64,000 bases of DNA from CADEEX01 sp964577955 (GCA_964577955.1 CAZOAZ010000028.1:17391-81390); one strand, 5' to 3'. Positions 9,068 through 18,012 are shown, counted from the stretch's first letter. The notes: generated by a model not told the origin, from the sequence alone. Numbers and translations are program-made.

Positions 9068-10716
9068 CACCGTGAAGGTTTGCCGCCGTCGTTCGGCGAT
9101 TCGTCCACGAGCTTGAACTCGGGATTGCGGCGTTCGAAGTACTGCAGGTCCCACTCGGACGCGAACAGGATGACCTGGCGTTCCTGGCGGTCGGTGGCGA
9201 CCACGTTTGATCCGCCCAGCGCCGGAATCTCGACCTGGCGGTTCTCCGGCCAGCGCGCGCACGTGTAGCCCGCCTGATCGACGGCAATCTCGACGCCGTA
9301 CTCGTTCTTCATGCGGCTGACGATGACGTCGAACTGCAGGGCACCCACGACGCCGACGATCGGTTCGCGCCGGCCGAGGCTGACGTAGTAGACCTGCATC
9401 AGCCCTTCTTCTTCGAGCTGCTGCAGCCCGTCGTCGAACTGCTTGACCCGGGCGTCGAGCAGGCGGACGCGTCCGAAGTGGGCGGCGGCGAAGCGGGGGA
9501 GCGGCGGGTAACGCAGCGGTGTGCCGGTGAACAGCGTATCGCCGATGGCGAAGGCGCCGGGGTTGGCGAGGCCGATGATGTCGCCGGCATATGCGACGTT
9601 GATTGTTTCGCGATCGCGGCCGAAGAAGCGGTAGGCGCGCGAGGCCCGCAGCGTTTTGCCGAGGCGGCCGTTGACGAGCGCCATGTCTTTCGTAAAGCGG
9701 CCGGAGCAGACGCGCACGAATGCCACGCGATCGCGGTGGCGCGGGTCCATGTTTGCCTGGATCTTGAACACGAACCCGGTGAACTGCTCGTCGGTGGGTT
9801 CGATGACGCCGACATCGCTCACGTGCGGCTGCGGCGCCGGCGCCAGTTCCAGCAGGGCGTCGAGAAACGGTTCGAGCCCGAAGTTGGTCAACGCGCTGCC
9901 GAAAAAGACCGGCGTCTGTGTGCCGGACCGATAGGCGGCCGAATCGAACGGCGTGCCTACGCCGCGAATGAAGTCCACGGACTCGCGGAAGTGGGCGTAG
10001 AGATCCTCGCCGATCATCTCCTGGGCTTCGGGAGAGTCGAGCGACGCCATTTCCACGGGCGCGCGGAATTGCCCCTGCGCCTCCCGTTCGTAGCGGAGCA
10101 GCGTCTGCTGCTTCAGGTCGTAGACGCCGCGGAACCGCTCGGCGCTCCCGATCGGCCAGTTGACCGGCGCTGCGCTGATGCCGAGATTGCTCTCGAGATC
10201 GTCGAGAAGTTCGAGCGGATCGCGCGCCGGGCTGTCGAACTTGTTGATGAAGGTCAGGATCGGCAGGCGGTGGCGGCGGCAGACGTCGAAGAGCTTGCGC
10301 GTCTGTGCCTCGACGCCTTTCGCGGCATCGATCACCATCACCACGCTGTCGGCGGCGATGAGGGCGCGGTAGGTGTCTTCGCTGAAGTCCTGGTGGCCGG
10401 GTGTGTCGAGCAGCGACAGGCGCCGCCCGCGCAGCTCGAATTCGAGCGCCGCCGAGGCGATGGAGATGCCGCGCTCCTGCTCGAGCGCCATCCAGTCCGA
10501 AGTCGCATGACGGCGGCTCTTGCGGGCCCGCACGGCGCCGGCCAGCTCGATCGCGCCGCCGTACAGCAGCAGCTTCTCGGTCAGCGTCGTCTTGCCGGCG
10601 TCGGGATGCGAGATGATCGCAAACGTCCGGCGCCGGCCGACTTCGCGCTCGAGTTCGGCGAATTCCGACGAGTCCTGTGACGACGGTTCCGCCGATGGGT
10701 CAACTGTGCGTGTCAT
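9067..10716 (-). CDS. prfC: Peptide chain release factor 3
   Basis: RF3 is the GTPase that recycles RF1 and RF2 from the ribosome. The G domain shows SHPDAGKTTLTEKLL (G1), DTPGHQDFSEDTYR (G3) and NKFDSPARDP (G4), followed by the conserved RF3 middle region. I start at the ATG at 10716 rather than 10791, because the longer form adds an unconserved N-terminus. At 549 residues it is close to the usual RF3 length. The 3' end overlaps the kinase gene by one base, an odd pairing of a translation factor with a signalling pair. Confidence 0.92.
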   Translation of the reverse strand: MTRTVDPSAEPSSQDSSEFAELEREVGRRRTFAIISHPDAGKTTLTEKLLLYGGAIELAGAVRARKSRRHATSDWMALEQERGISIASAALEFELRGRRLSLLDTPGHQDFSEDTYRALIAADSVVMVIDAAKGVEAQTRKLFDVCRRHRLPILTFINKFDSPARDPLELLDDLESNLGISAAPVNWPIGSAERFRGVYDLKQQTLLRYEREAQGQFRAPVEMASLDSPEAQEMIGEDLYAHFRESVDFIRGVGTPFDSAAYRSGTQTPVFFGSALTNFGLEPFLDALLELAPAPQPHVSDVGVIEPTDEQFTGFVFKIQANMDPRHRDRVAFVRVCSGRFTKDMALVNGRLGKTLRASRAYRFFGRDRETINVAYAGDIIGLANPGAFAIGDTLFTGTPLRYPPLPRFAAAHFGRVRLLDARVKQFDDGLQQLEEEGLMQVYYVSLGRREPIVGVVGALQFDVIVSRMKNEYGVEIAVDQAGYTCARWPENRQVEIPALGGSNVVATDRQERQVILFASEWDLQYFERRNPEFKLVDESPNDGGKPSR

Positions 10717-10739
10717 TCGATCCGTGGGGGAAATGTGAA

Positions 10740-13184
10740 TTATATCCGGCGCGGCGGGCGCTTTCGCCAGAGCCGCTCGACAAGGCCCCAAAGCAGGAGG
10801 AGCGGCCCCATGGTGGCGGCGGCATAGATCGCGATCGTCGTCCGCCCGCCTCCCGTGAGCATCATGCCGATCTGGTTCTTGAACGGGTCGTCGTTGACGA
10901 GATACGTCCAGGTCGACGACGGCCCTTTGAGGTCGAGGGCGTCGAGATCGAGACGCCGGTCGTGCACGCGCACGGCCTCCAGCGCCGTCGCGCCTTCTTC
11001 ACGCACCGCCAGCCTGAGCCGCTGGTTGGCGAGTTCGAGCTCGGTCGTGAATCGGCTCAACGGATCCTGGCCGCCCAGCGCCACCAGATGGATGCCCTCA
11101 CGCAGGTCGGCGGCAAGCGCAAGGTGGTTACGCCACACTCGATCGATGGTCGCGAGCAGAACGCGGCGCTCAGCGTCGTCGACGGCCGCTTCGCCGACCT
11201 GCGCCACAAGCGCACCGTGCCGCACCTGGTCATCGCCCCACAGTCCCGGGTGGATTTCACCCGTGAGGATGCCTTGTCTGAAGCCCATGATGTCCTGGCG
11301 GTGGCGCTCGATGACCGAGGCGTAGCGCCACAGCGTCTTCCGGATTTCGTAGTTCTGGCCCTCGATGATCCGCTGCGCACGGGCGACTTCATTGGTGACC
11401 GCCGGGTCGTCGATGGGCTCTTCGCGCGACAGCTTTGAGACGCGCTCGCCGAGGAGGCCGGCGATGCCATATCGCACCAGCAGATCGTCCTCGAGGCTGA
11501 CGAAGAAACGCGACTCTCCCGGATCGCCCTGCCGGCCGGCCCGGCCGCGTAACTGCAGATCGACGCGCAGGCTTTCGTGCCGGTTGGTGCCGATGACGTA
11601 GAGTCCGCCAAGCGCGGCCACGCGGGCGTGACTCTCGGGCGTGCCGTCGCCGAGGCGGATGTCAGTGCCGCGGCCGGCCATGTGGGTCGAAATGGTGACC
11701 GCGCCTGGAGCGCCCGCCGCCGCGACGATCCGGGCCTCCTCAAAGTCATTTCTGGCGTTCAGCACGTGGCACGCCACGCCCGTCTCGCGAAGTCGCTGGG
11801 CAAGGCGCTCGGACTCTTCGACCGTCAGCGTGCCGACGAGCACCGGACGGCCGCCGGCGTGCGCACCGACGACCGCCGCCACCACCGCGCGCTCTTTCAC
11901 GTCGCGCCTGGCGAACACGACGTCGGGATGGTCGACGCGAATCATCGGGCGGTGCGTCGGGACGACGACGACTTCCAGGCCGTACATCTGGTACAGCTCA
12001 CGCGCGGCGGTTTGCGCCGTCCCAGTCATCCCGCAGATCCACTCGTAGCCCTGCAGAAAATGCTGGGTGGTGATGGAGTTGAGGATCCGGCCATCGCCCT
12101 GACGCTCGAGCCCTTCCTTGGCTTCGAGCGCCGCCTGGAGGCCATCCGGCCAGTGGCGGTCCGCGACCACACGACCCGTGAACTCGTCGACGACGCCGAT
12201 GCGGCCGTCGCGCACGATGTAGTCGACGTCGCGGCTGAGGAGCGCGCGCGCGTGGAGCGCGCAATTCAGCTCGGTCAGGCGAGCCAGGTGCTCCGCGCCG
12301 TGGAGGTTGCCGATGCCGAGCTGCCGTTCGACGAACCGGACTCCGGCGTCGGTCAGCTCGACGTTCCGCTTGTACTCGTCGAGATCGAAGTGCACGCCAG
12401 GCGTTAGCGATGCGACGAGCGCGGCCATCTGACGTGTCGGCGACTCTTCGCGGTCGATGCTGCCGGCAATCACCAGTGGGACCCGCGCTTCGTCGATGAG
12501 GAGCGAATCCGCTTCGTCGACGATGGCGACATGAAACCGACGATGGACGAGAGCCAACGGATCGGTCGCCAGCAGATCCCGCAGGTGGTCGAACCCCGCC
12601 TCCTTGGCAGTGACGTAGGTGATGTCGGCGGCGTAAGCCTCGCGCCGTTCGGCTGCAGGCGTGTCGTGTTGAACGAACGCCACGGAGAGGCCGAGGAGGT
12701 TGTAGACCGGTTTCATCCATTCCGCGTCGCGTCGAGCAAGGTAGTCGTTGACCGTCAGGACGTGCACGCCCTTCCCGGCGAGGGCTTCGAGCGCCGCCGG
12801 CAGGACCGCTGCCAAGGTCTTGCCTTCTCCGGTCTGCATGTCGACGATCCGGCCGTCGTCGAGCGCCAGCGCGCCAAGGATCTGTTCGTCGAACGGCCGC
12901 AATCCCAGCGCGCGGTGTGCTGCTTCACGCGCCAGCGCGAAGAATTCGGCGCGGAAGCTCTCGAGACGGACTGATTCCTGAATGGCTCGCCGGCATAGCT
13001 GCCGCGCGCGGTCAGTCAGCGTGTCGTCGCTGTAGCCTGCGAACGTGGGACCGTGAGCGTCGATCTCACGAAGTTGCCCGTCGTACGTGCTGAGGTCGAA
13101 ATGGACGGGCGTGCCCTGCAAACGCGCGAGCCGCTCCCGCCAGCCGATGGGGTTTCTAACGGAGCGGCGAATCTTCTCCTCCAC
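10740..13184 (-). CDS. SecA paralogue with C-terminal membrane anchor
   Basis: This is a SecA-type preprotein translocase ATPase of about 814 residues. It has MQTGEGKT (Walker A, 116-123), VDEADSLLIDEARVPLVI (Walker B and preprotein region) and HMAGRGTDI (helicase motif). I start at the GTG at 13184, which follows GGGAGGA; the longer frame reads into REP repeats. Two features differ from housekeeping SecA: the C-terminal zinc-binding Cys motif is absent, and the protein ends with a hydrophobic helix (AIYAAATMGPLLLLWGLV) and a basic tail. It may be an accessory SecA for a subset of substrates, or the only one; the window cannot tell. Confidence 0.88.
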   Translation of the reverse strand: MEEKIRRSVRNPIGWRERLARLQGTPVHFDLSTYDGQLREIDAHGPTFAGYSDDTLTDRARQLCRRAIQESVRLESFRAEFFALAREAAHRALGLRPFDEQILGALALDDGRIVDMQTGEGKTLAAVLPAALEALAGKGVHVLTVNDYLARRDAEWMKPVYNLLGLSVAFVQHDTPAAERREAYAADITYVTAKEAGFDHLRDLLATDPLALVHRRFHVAIVDEADSLLIDEARVPLVIAGSIDREESPTRQMAALVASLTPGVHFDLDEYKRNVELTDAGVRFVERQLGIGNLHGAEHLARLTELNCALHARALLSRDVDYIVRDGRIGVVDEFTGRVVADRHWPDGLQAALEAKEGLERQGDGRILNSITTQHFLQGYEWICGMTGTAQTAARELYQMYGLEVVVVPTHRPMIRVDHPDVVFARRDVKERAVVAAVVGAHAGGRPVLVGTLTVEESERLAQRLRETGVACHVLNARNDFEEARIVAAAGAPGAVTISTHMAGRGTDIRLGDGTPESHARVAALGGLYVIGTNRHESLRVDLQLRGRAGRQGDPGESRFFVSLEDDLLVRYGIAGLLGERVSKLSREEPIDDPAVTNEVARAQRIIEGQNYEIRKTLWRYASVIERHRQDIMGFRQGILTGEIHPGLWGDDQVRHGALVAQVGEAAVDDAERRVLLATIDRVWRNHLALAADLREGIHLVALGGQDPLSRFTTELELANQRLRLAVREEGATALEAVRVHDRRLDLDALDLKGPSSTWTYLVNDDPFKNQIGMMLTGGGRTTIAIYAAATMGPLLLLWGLVERLWRKRPPRRI

Positions 13185-13244
13185 GATGTCCTCCCTCGTG
13201 ACATGTGTCACGCCGATCCGGACGGATCGGTGCCTCGTTGTTTC

Positions 13245-13302
13245 GGTAGGGACAGCCTTTAGGCTGTCCGAACTTCGGTAGGGACAGGCTTCAGCCTGTC
13301 CG
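13245..13302 (+). repeat. Two tandem REP-like palindromes (family A)
   Basis: Two copies in the same orientation, 13245-13270 and 13277-13302. Each begins GGTAGGGACAG; the loops are TTTA and TTCA, and the stem bases GCC/GGC are swapped between copies with pairing kept. They lie between the SecA-like gene and the small membrane-protein gene and create the false N-terminal extension of the former. Confidence 0.85.
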
Positions 13303-13303
13303 C

Positions 13304-13540
13304 TCAAGCGATTGAGGGAGGAGCGCGGAAGAAGTCGATCGAGAGGAGCGCGACTGGCCGTTCGTCAGATTGCGCGGCGATGCGGCGGACGATGACGGTC
13401 GCGACGATCGGGATCACGAGCCCGGCGAAGGCCAGGACGGCTGCAGCGGTGCTCGAAGACAGCGCCGGCGCGAACGCGGTGAGAACCGCGACGACGAGGA
13501 CGACGAGAATCAGCGATCGGCGGGCCCGCAGCGTCCGCAT
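13304..13540 (-). CDS. Small two-helix membrane protein
   Basis: This 78-residue protein is basic at the N-terminus (MRTLRARR), followed by two hydrophobic helices at about 9-27 and 32-51 and a short polar tail. I do not recognise a family. It lies just upstream of the SecA-like gene in the same direction, separated by two REP copies, so co-transcription is possible. The start has no strong ribosome site. It may be a real small membrane protein or a lucky open frame; the helix pattern and lack of an alternative gene favour the former. Confidence 0.5.
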   Translation of the reverse strand: MRTLRARRSLILVVLVVAVLTAFAPALSSSTAAAVLAFAGLVIPIVATVIVRRIAAQSDERPVALLSIDFFRAPPSIA

Positions 13541-13657
13541 GGTGCTTGAAGCGTATTTTACGACCTATTCGCCAATGCTCAGCTAGTGCCGCTCAGGAAT
13601 CGTTTAGGATGTGGATGCCAGCGCCCTCGCGGACCTCGCCTGCCGCAGGAGTACGAC

Positions 13658-14185
13658 ATGACCGCAGCCCATCGTCTCTGGACCACCGGAACCCTGATCG
13701 TGTGTTTGCTCGGACCCCAGGCGACCGCCTTCGCGAGCGAGAACGATCTCGACGCCGCGCCCGTTGTCGTGGACGCGTCGACGGTGGACGTCTCGTTCGT
13801 GCGCACGGCGATGGATCTGCCGCCAACGCCCATCGGCGACGCGATCCATGATGCCAGCCCGCTCCTCGCGTCGACGACCGTCGATGTCTGGTCGCATGCG
13901 CTCGCGACCGACAGCACGGTGCTCGAACAGCGCGGCTATGGCGGCGGCCGCCGTGGCGGTCGCGGCGGACGCGCGGTCGGACGCGCCGGCGCCGCGCTGA
14001 TCGCGATGACCGTTGGTGCCGCGGCGTCAATCACTGGCGGAGCATTGCTCGTCTACGCGAATCGCCCGGAATGCCGTGGCCGGTCGTACCTGAACGGCTG
14101 CGGCTACGGCTTCAAGGTCGTGGGTGGTGCGGTGCTGACGGCGGGCTTTGTCGGAATGGTGGCGGGCGCGCTGTCGTTCAAGTAG
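13658..14185 (+). CDS. Secreted glycine/arginine-rich membrane protein, unknown
   Basis: The ATG at 13658 has AGGAG upstream and begins a signal peptide ending TAFAS. The 175-residue protein has an acidic first half, a Gly/Arg-rich hinge (GYGGGRRGGRGGRA) at about residues 89-104, and two hydrophobic segments in the C-terminal part with a Cys pair (RPECRGRSYLNGC) between them. I do not recognise the family. It is followed by a palindrome that separates it from the convergent beta-propeller gene. Confidence 0.65.
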   Translation: MTAAHRLWTTGTLIVCLLGPQATAFASENDLDAAPVVVDASTVDVSFVRTAMDLPPTPIGDAIHDASPLLASTTVDVWSHALATDSTVLEQRGYGGGRRGGRGGRAVGRAGAALIAMTVGAAASITGGALLVYANRPECRGRSYLNGCGYGFKVVGGAVLTAGFVGMVAGALSFK

Positions 14186-14200
14186 GGCGAGATCCGAGTG

Positions 14201-14228
14201 GTGGGGTCCGGCTCAGGCCGGATCCCAC
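14201..14228. repeat. REP-like palindrome (family B) between convergent genes
   Basis: GTGGGGTCCGGC-TCAG-GCCGGATCCCAC, a 12-base stem with one mismatch. It fills the gap between convergent genes ending at 14185 and 14240 and could serve as a terminator, although no T-run follows. Confidence 0.8.
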
Positions 14229-14239
14229 AAGAAGGCAGT

Positions 14240-15409
14240 CTACGCGCGGCGGCGGCGGAGCACGTCGTCCAGCCGCCGGAGCGGCGCGGTCACCCGCCAC
14301 GACCTGCTGTTCCGCATGTCCTGAATCGCTTCCTTCGTGTCGCGTGCCTTGACGTTGATGCGGTGGTATTCCTGCAGCACGCTCAATTCGCTCGCGAGAT
14401 CCAACGCTCGCTGGTCGGCGGCCGTTCCGTTGGTTGTCGCGAATTCGAGCACCGCCTTCAGATCGAAAAAGGCGACCGGCTGATGTTCGGACGTGAGTAC
14501 GAGGACCGATTCAGCGCTGTCGATGTCCAGTCCCTTTGGTCCGCCTTCCTGAAGGTTGTGATTGCCGCGACGGAAGCTCTCGCGCTCCATGATCTGGATG
14601 CTCGCCAGCGGATGATGGACGCCCTGCCAGCCGTCGGGATCCTGACGGAACACATTGATGTACTGCGTGCCGGCGTCGGCGACGATCAGAAACCGCCCGT
14701 TACGGGTGAACCGCAGCCCGTGCGGATAGCGCACCGGACGCAGAATCGCCCGCGGCTGGCTCTCGCCGTCGAGGTCTGACGCCCGCGAGTACAGAAGCAC
14801 GTTGTGGTGCCCGTGGTTGCTGACGGCGATCCATTCGCGGTCGTGGCTCACCGCGACACCGTCAGGAATATCAAGAAAGGTTCGAAGCAGCACGCGGCCG
14901 TCGTCCGCGGTGGCCCGCGGATTCTTGAGCGCGTGCGCGGTCACCGTATGCGCGGTGTTGTTGCAGATCAGGACGTCGATCGTGCCGTCAGGATTCTGCG
15001 ACACGCAGACCGACCCGGGGGCTCTCAGGAGGTTCTGTCCACCAGCCGGCCAGGTCGCAAGCGGCGTCACGTCCACGACGGGCATCGACGGCTGCCCCGG
15101 CGGCAGCGCGAACGTCGTGACGTCGCCGGATCGATTGCTGACGATCAGGGTGTGGTCGTCGAGGAAGTCGAGACCATGCGGCAGCTTGAGCGCTTTCGCG
15201 GCCAGCACGACGCCGCCGGTCAACGTAATCCGCGGCCGGGCGCCGGTCGACGAGATCTCGATGTCGAAGACCGAGAGACGGTTCCGGGCGAAGCCGGCGA
15301 CAGCCAGCCGCCGGTTGTCCGGCGAGAGGCGGATGTCTTCCGTCCGGCCGAGCGCGTTGATCGCCTCGCGCACCGGTGCGGGCGCAGTGTAGGAAAGTTC
15401 TTCGAACAT
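14240..15409 (-). CDS. Beta-propeller protein with glycosyltransferase-like tail
   Basis: This 389-residue protein has no signal peptide. Blade-like repeats run through most of it (RLAVAGFARNRLSVFD, GLDFLDDHTLIVSN, GVAVSHDREWIAVSNHG, GLRFTRNGRFLIVADAGTQ), as in lactonase or NHL-type propellers. The last 50 residues form a helix and then SRSWRVTAPLRRL, a phrase I know from the ends of some glycosyltransferases of polysaccharide clusters. No glycan genes flank it here. Function is unknown. It is divergent from the amidohydrolase gene at 15508. Confidence 0.72.
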   Translation of the reverse strand: MFEELSYTAPAPVREAINALGRTEDIRLSPDNRRLAVAGFARNRLSVFDIEISSTGARPRITLTGGVVLAAKALKLPHGLDFLDDHTLIVSNRSGDVTTFALPPGQPSMPVVDVTPLATWPAGGQNLLRAPGSVCVSQNPDGTIDVLICNNTAHTVTAHALKNPRATADDGRVLLRTFLDIPDGVAVSHDREWIAVSNHGHHNVLLYSRASDLDGESQPRAILRPVRYPHGLRFTRNGRFLIVADAGTQYINVFRQDPDGWQGVHHPLASIQIMERESFRRGNHNLQEGGPKGLDIDSAESVLVLTSEHQPVAFFDLKAVLEFATTNGTAADQRALDLASELSVLQEYHRINVKARDTKEAIQDMRNSRSWRVTAPLRRLDDVLRRRRA

Positions 15410-15507
15410 CGGCGCTTCTTCGAGTCTATCGTCGCCGGCGTTGCTCCGCTCGAATTTCGATTGAACCGGGATGCAAACCCGCGCAAGATCGGCCGCGCGG
15501 AGGAGGC

Positions 15508-16689
15508 ATGGTCAATCGGCGGCAGTTCATCCGGGTCGCGAGTGCGTCGGCCGCAGCGGTGGCGGCATCCCGGGCGACGCTGCTCGGTCAGCCGGCGCGG
15601 TACGACCTCCTGATCAAGGGCGGGCGAGTCGTCGACCCGTCGCTTCGTCTCGACGCGGTTCGCGACGTAGCCATTGCCGCCGGTCGCATCGCTGCGGTTG
15701 AGCCGAGTATCACCGTGGCCGCGACCCAGACGATCGACGCACGGAGCAAGATTGTCGTGCCCGGCCTGCTCGACGTCCACTCGCACGCGGCCCGGGTCGC
15801 AAACGGCGCCGCCCAGAATCTTGCCGACGGCGTCACCGGATTCATCGACGCCGGCTCACAGGGCGCCGACCGCATTGCCGACGTCCTGGCGACGCTGCGC
15901 GCCGCGCCGCAACCGTGCCGGGCGCTCGTCAACATCGGCCGCGCCGGGATTCTCGGCGGCGGCGACACGATGGATCTGGCGCGCGCGGACGTCGCGGCGG
16001 CGCGCGACGCCATCGCGAAGAACCGCGACTTGGTCGTCGGCGTCAAGGCACGGCTGTCGCGCGATGTCGCCGGTCCCAACGACTACGAAGTGTTGAAGCG
16101 CGCGCAGGAGGTGGTGGCGCCGTTCAACCTTCCGGTGATGATCCACATGGGACAAACCATGTCACCGCTCGGCAAGCTGGACCTGTTGAAGCCAGGCGAC
16201 ATCGTCACGCACATGTTCGCCCCGCCGCCCAACAGCATCGTCGACGATAACGGACGGATTCTGCCCGAAGTGCTGGCGGCGCGGCGGCGCGGCGTCTGGT
16301 TCGATCTCGGCAACGGCCGCACCGGCCATCTGCGCTGGGACATCGTCGAGAAGGTGCTGCAGGCCGGGTTCTGGCCGGATACGTTTTCCACGGACTGGAC
16401 CGCGGAGGGGCGGACCGCGCAGGTGTTCGACTTCCCGAACGTGATGTCGAAGTTTCTGGACTTCGGGATGACGCTCGAACAGGTCGTCGCGCGAGCGACG
16501 GTGAACGCGTCGCGCATCTTCGAGGTCTTCCGCGATCGCGGAACCCTCAACGTCGGCGCTCCCGCGGACGTGGCGATCCTCGAACTCCGCCGCGGCTCGT
16601 TTGAATTCGTCGACAATTTCTCAAATGTTCGGACTGGTCAGCAGCGTTTGTTTCCCAGCGGCACGATTCTCGGTGGCGTCCGGCTGTAG
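15508..16689 (+). CDS. Exported amidohydrolase/deacetylase-family metallohydrolase
   Basis: The ATG at 15508 follows GGAGGAGGC and starts a leader with paired arginines (MVNRRQFIRVASASAAA), possibly Tat-dependent. The 393-residue protein has the dihydroorotase/adenine-deaminase-like amidohydrolase fold: an N-terminal strand region with IVVPGLLDVHSHA, a likely metal-bridging Lys in VGVKARLS, HMGQ and HMFAPP histidines, and a late Asp in FSTDWT. The substrate is unknown; cyclic amides and N-acyl compounds are typical of the family. The next gene follows after 26 bases. Confidence 0.85.
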   Translation: MVNRRQFIRVASASAAAVAASRATLLGQPARYDLLIKGGRVVDPSLRLDAVRDVAIAAGRIAAVEPSITVAATQTIDARSKIVVPGLLDVHSHAARVANGAAQNLADGVTGFIDAGSQGADRIADVLATLRAAPQPCRALVNIGRAGILGGGDTMDLARADVAAARDAIAKNRDLVVGVKARLSRDVAGPNDYEVLKRAQEVVAPFNLPVMIHMGQTMSPLGKLDLLKPGDIVTHMFAPPPNSIVDDNGRILPEVLAARRRGVWFDLGNGRTGHLRWDIVEKVLQAGFWPDTFSTDWTAEGRTAQVFDFPNVMSKFLDFGMTLEQVVARATVNASRIFEVFRDRGTLNVGAPADVAILELRRGSFEFVDNFSNVRTGQQRLFPSGTILGGVRL

Positions 16690-16715
16690 CCGGAGTGCGG
16701 ATTTCGGAGAATTCC

Positions 16716-17768
16716 ATGCGAATCATGAAACCACTTGCTTGTCTCGCTCTCCTCGGTCTCGTCAGCGCAGCGATCAGTCTGCAGGCGCAAAGTCTGCCGA
16801 ATCCATATCGGATCGCCGAAGGCTGGGCGCAGCTGCCCAACGGCCGACCGATGGGCGCGGTCGGCAAAGTCGTGGTCGACCCCGACGGACGGCACATCTG
16901 GGCGGTGGTCCGCTGCGAGCGTCTCGAAGAGCAGGCGCGCTTCGGTGACGAGTGTCGCGATTCGAAGGCCGATCCGATTGTGAAGTTCAGTCCGGAAGGA
17001 CGCGTCGTCAAGAGCTTCGGCGGCGGGATGTTCATCTGGCCGCACGGACTCGACGTCGACAAGGACGGCAACGTGTGGGTGACCGAGGCGGTCGCCAGCA
17101 ACCGGATTCCCAAAGGCGACAAGCGCGGTCACGTGGTCGTGAAGTTCAGCCCAGAGGGCAAAGTGCTCCTGACCCTCGGCGTGCCGGGTGAAGCCGGGAG
17201 CGACACGAAACATTTCAACTCACCGAGCGATGTGGTTGTCGCGCCAAGCGGCGATGTCTTCATCGCCGACGGCCACAACGAGAACGGTAACAACCGCGTC
17301 ATGCGTTTCGCCAAGGACGGCACCTTCGTCAAAACGTGGGGCAAGAGCGGGTGGGCGCCAGGCGAGTTTCACGCCATCCACGCCATCGCCATGGACAGCC
17401 GCGGCCGGATCTTCGTTGGCGATCGCGGCAACAACCGGATTCAGCTCTTCGATCAGGACGGCAAGGCCCTGACCACTCCCTGGACGCAGTTCGGCAAGCC
17501 GAGCGGGATCGCCTTCGACAGCAAGGATCAGATCTACGTCGCGGACTCGGAGTCCGACGATGTGCAGAATCCCGGTTGGGAAGAAGGCATCCGGATTGGC
17601 GATGCGAAGAGCGGCTGGGTGAGCGCCTTCATCCAGTTTCCGTGGGGCGATCCGCGCACGACCGCGGGCAACGGCGCCGAATTCGTGGCCGTCGACCGCG
17701 AGGGCAACATCTACGGCGGCGAGCCGGCGCCGAAGCGGTTGCAGAAATACGTCAGAGTAAGGCCGTAG
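16716..17768 (+). CDS. Secreted NHL-repeat beta-propeller protein
   Basis: I start it at the ATG at 16716 (GGAGAA upstream). A signal peptide ends SLQAQS. The mature part has about six NHL blades, for instance WPHGLDVDKDGNVWVTE, SPSDVVVAPSGDVFIADG and HAIAMDSRGRIFVGDRGNN. The layout resembles peptidylglycine alpha-amidating-lyase-like propellers, but catalytic equivalence cannot be judged. It follows the amidohydrolase by 26 bases and may share its transcript. A related protein is at 36788-37921; both lie next to one of the large heptad palindromes. Confidence 0.82.
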   Translation: MRIMKPLACLALLGLVSAAISLQAQSLPNPYRIAEGWAQLPNGRPMGAVGKVVVDPDGRHIWAVVRCERLEEQARFGDECRDSKADPIVKFSPEGRVVKSFGGGMFIWPHGLDVDKDGNVWVTEAVASNRIPKGDKRGHVVVKFSPEGKVLLTLGVPGEAGSDTKHFNSPSDVVVAPSGDVFIADGHNENGNNRVMRFAKDGTFVKTWGKSGWAPGEFHAIHAIAMDSRGRIFVGDRGNNRIQLFDQDGKALTTPWTQFGKPSGIAFDSKDQIYVADSESDDVQNPGWEEGIRIGDAKSGWVSAFIQFPWGDPRTTAGNGAEFVAVDREGNIYGGEPAPKRLQKYVRVRP

Positions 17769-17778
17769 TCGGCACGCG

Positions 17779-17982
17779 GTGCGCGGTGCACCGCGCACAG
17801 TGCATGGTGCAGGTAAAGGGTGCATAGTGCGCAGTGCTGCGTGCGGCGCACGACCTCTCGCATCATCGAGTCGTGCGCCAGCGCGCGGCTTTGACTTGCG
17901 GAGATGGCCGCGCGCTGCACCTGGCACCGCGCCCGCTGCACCGCGCCCCTGCACCATGCACTGTGCACCGTGCACCCCGCAC
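17779..17982. repeat. Three-way-junction heptad palindrome, copy 1
   Basis: A 204-base element. The left arm (17779-17847) and right arm (17914-17982) are each 69 bases and divide, counted outward from the core, into five heptads, one hexamer and four heptads, mostly ending in GCAC (right arm) or starting with GTGC (left arm). The core holds two hairpins: GCGCACGAC/GTCGTGCGC and CAGCGCGCGGC/GCCGCGCGCTG. It ends 30 bases before the start of the gene at 18013. The same layout is found at 37992-38201. I see no reading frame or flanking target duplication. Confidence 0.8.
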
Positions 17983-18012
17983 CAGATTGTCTGTCCGACG
18001 TGAGGAGGCTCC

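Noticed and set aside
17779..17982. Flanking target-site duplication around the junction elements
   Set aside because: The bases on both sides of each copy do not match, so transposition by a cut-and-paste enzyme is not supported here.
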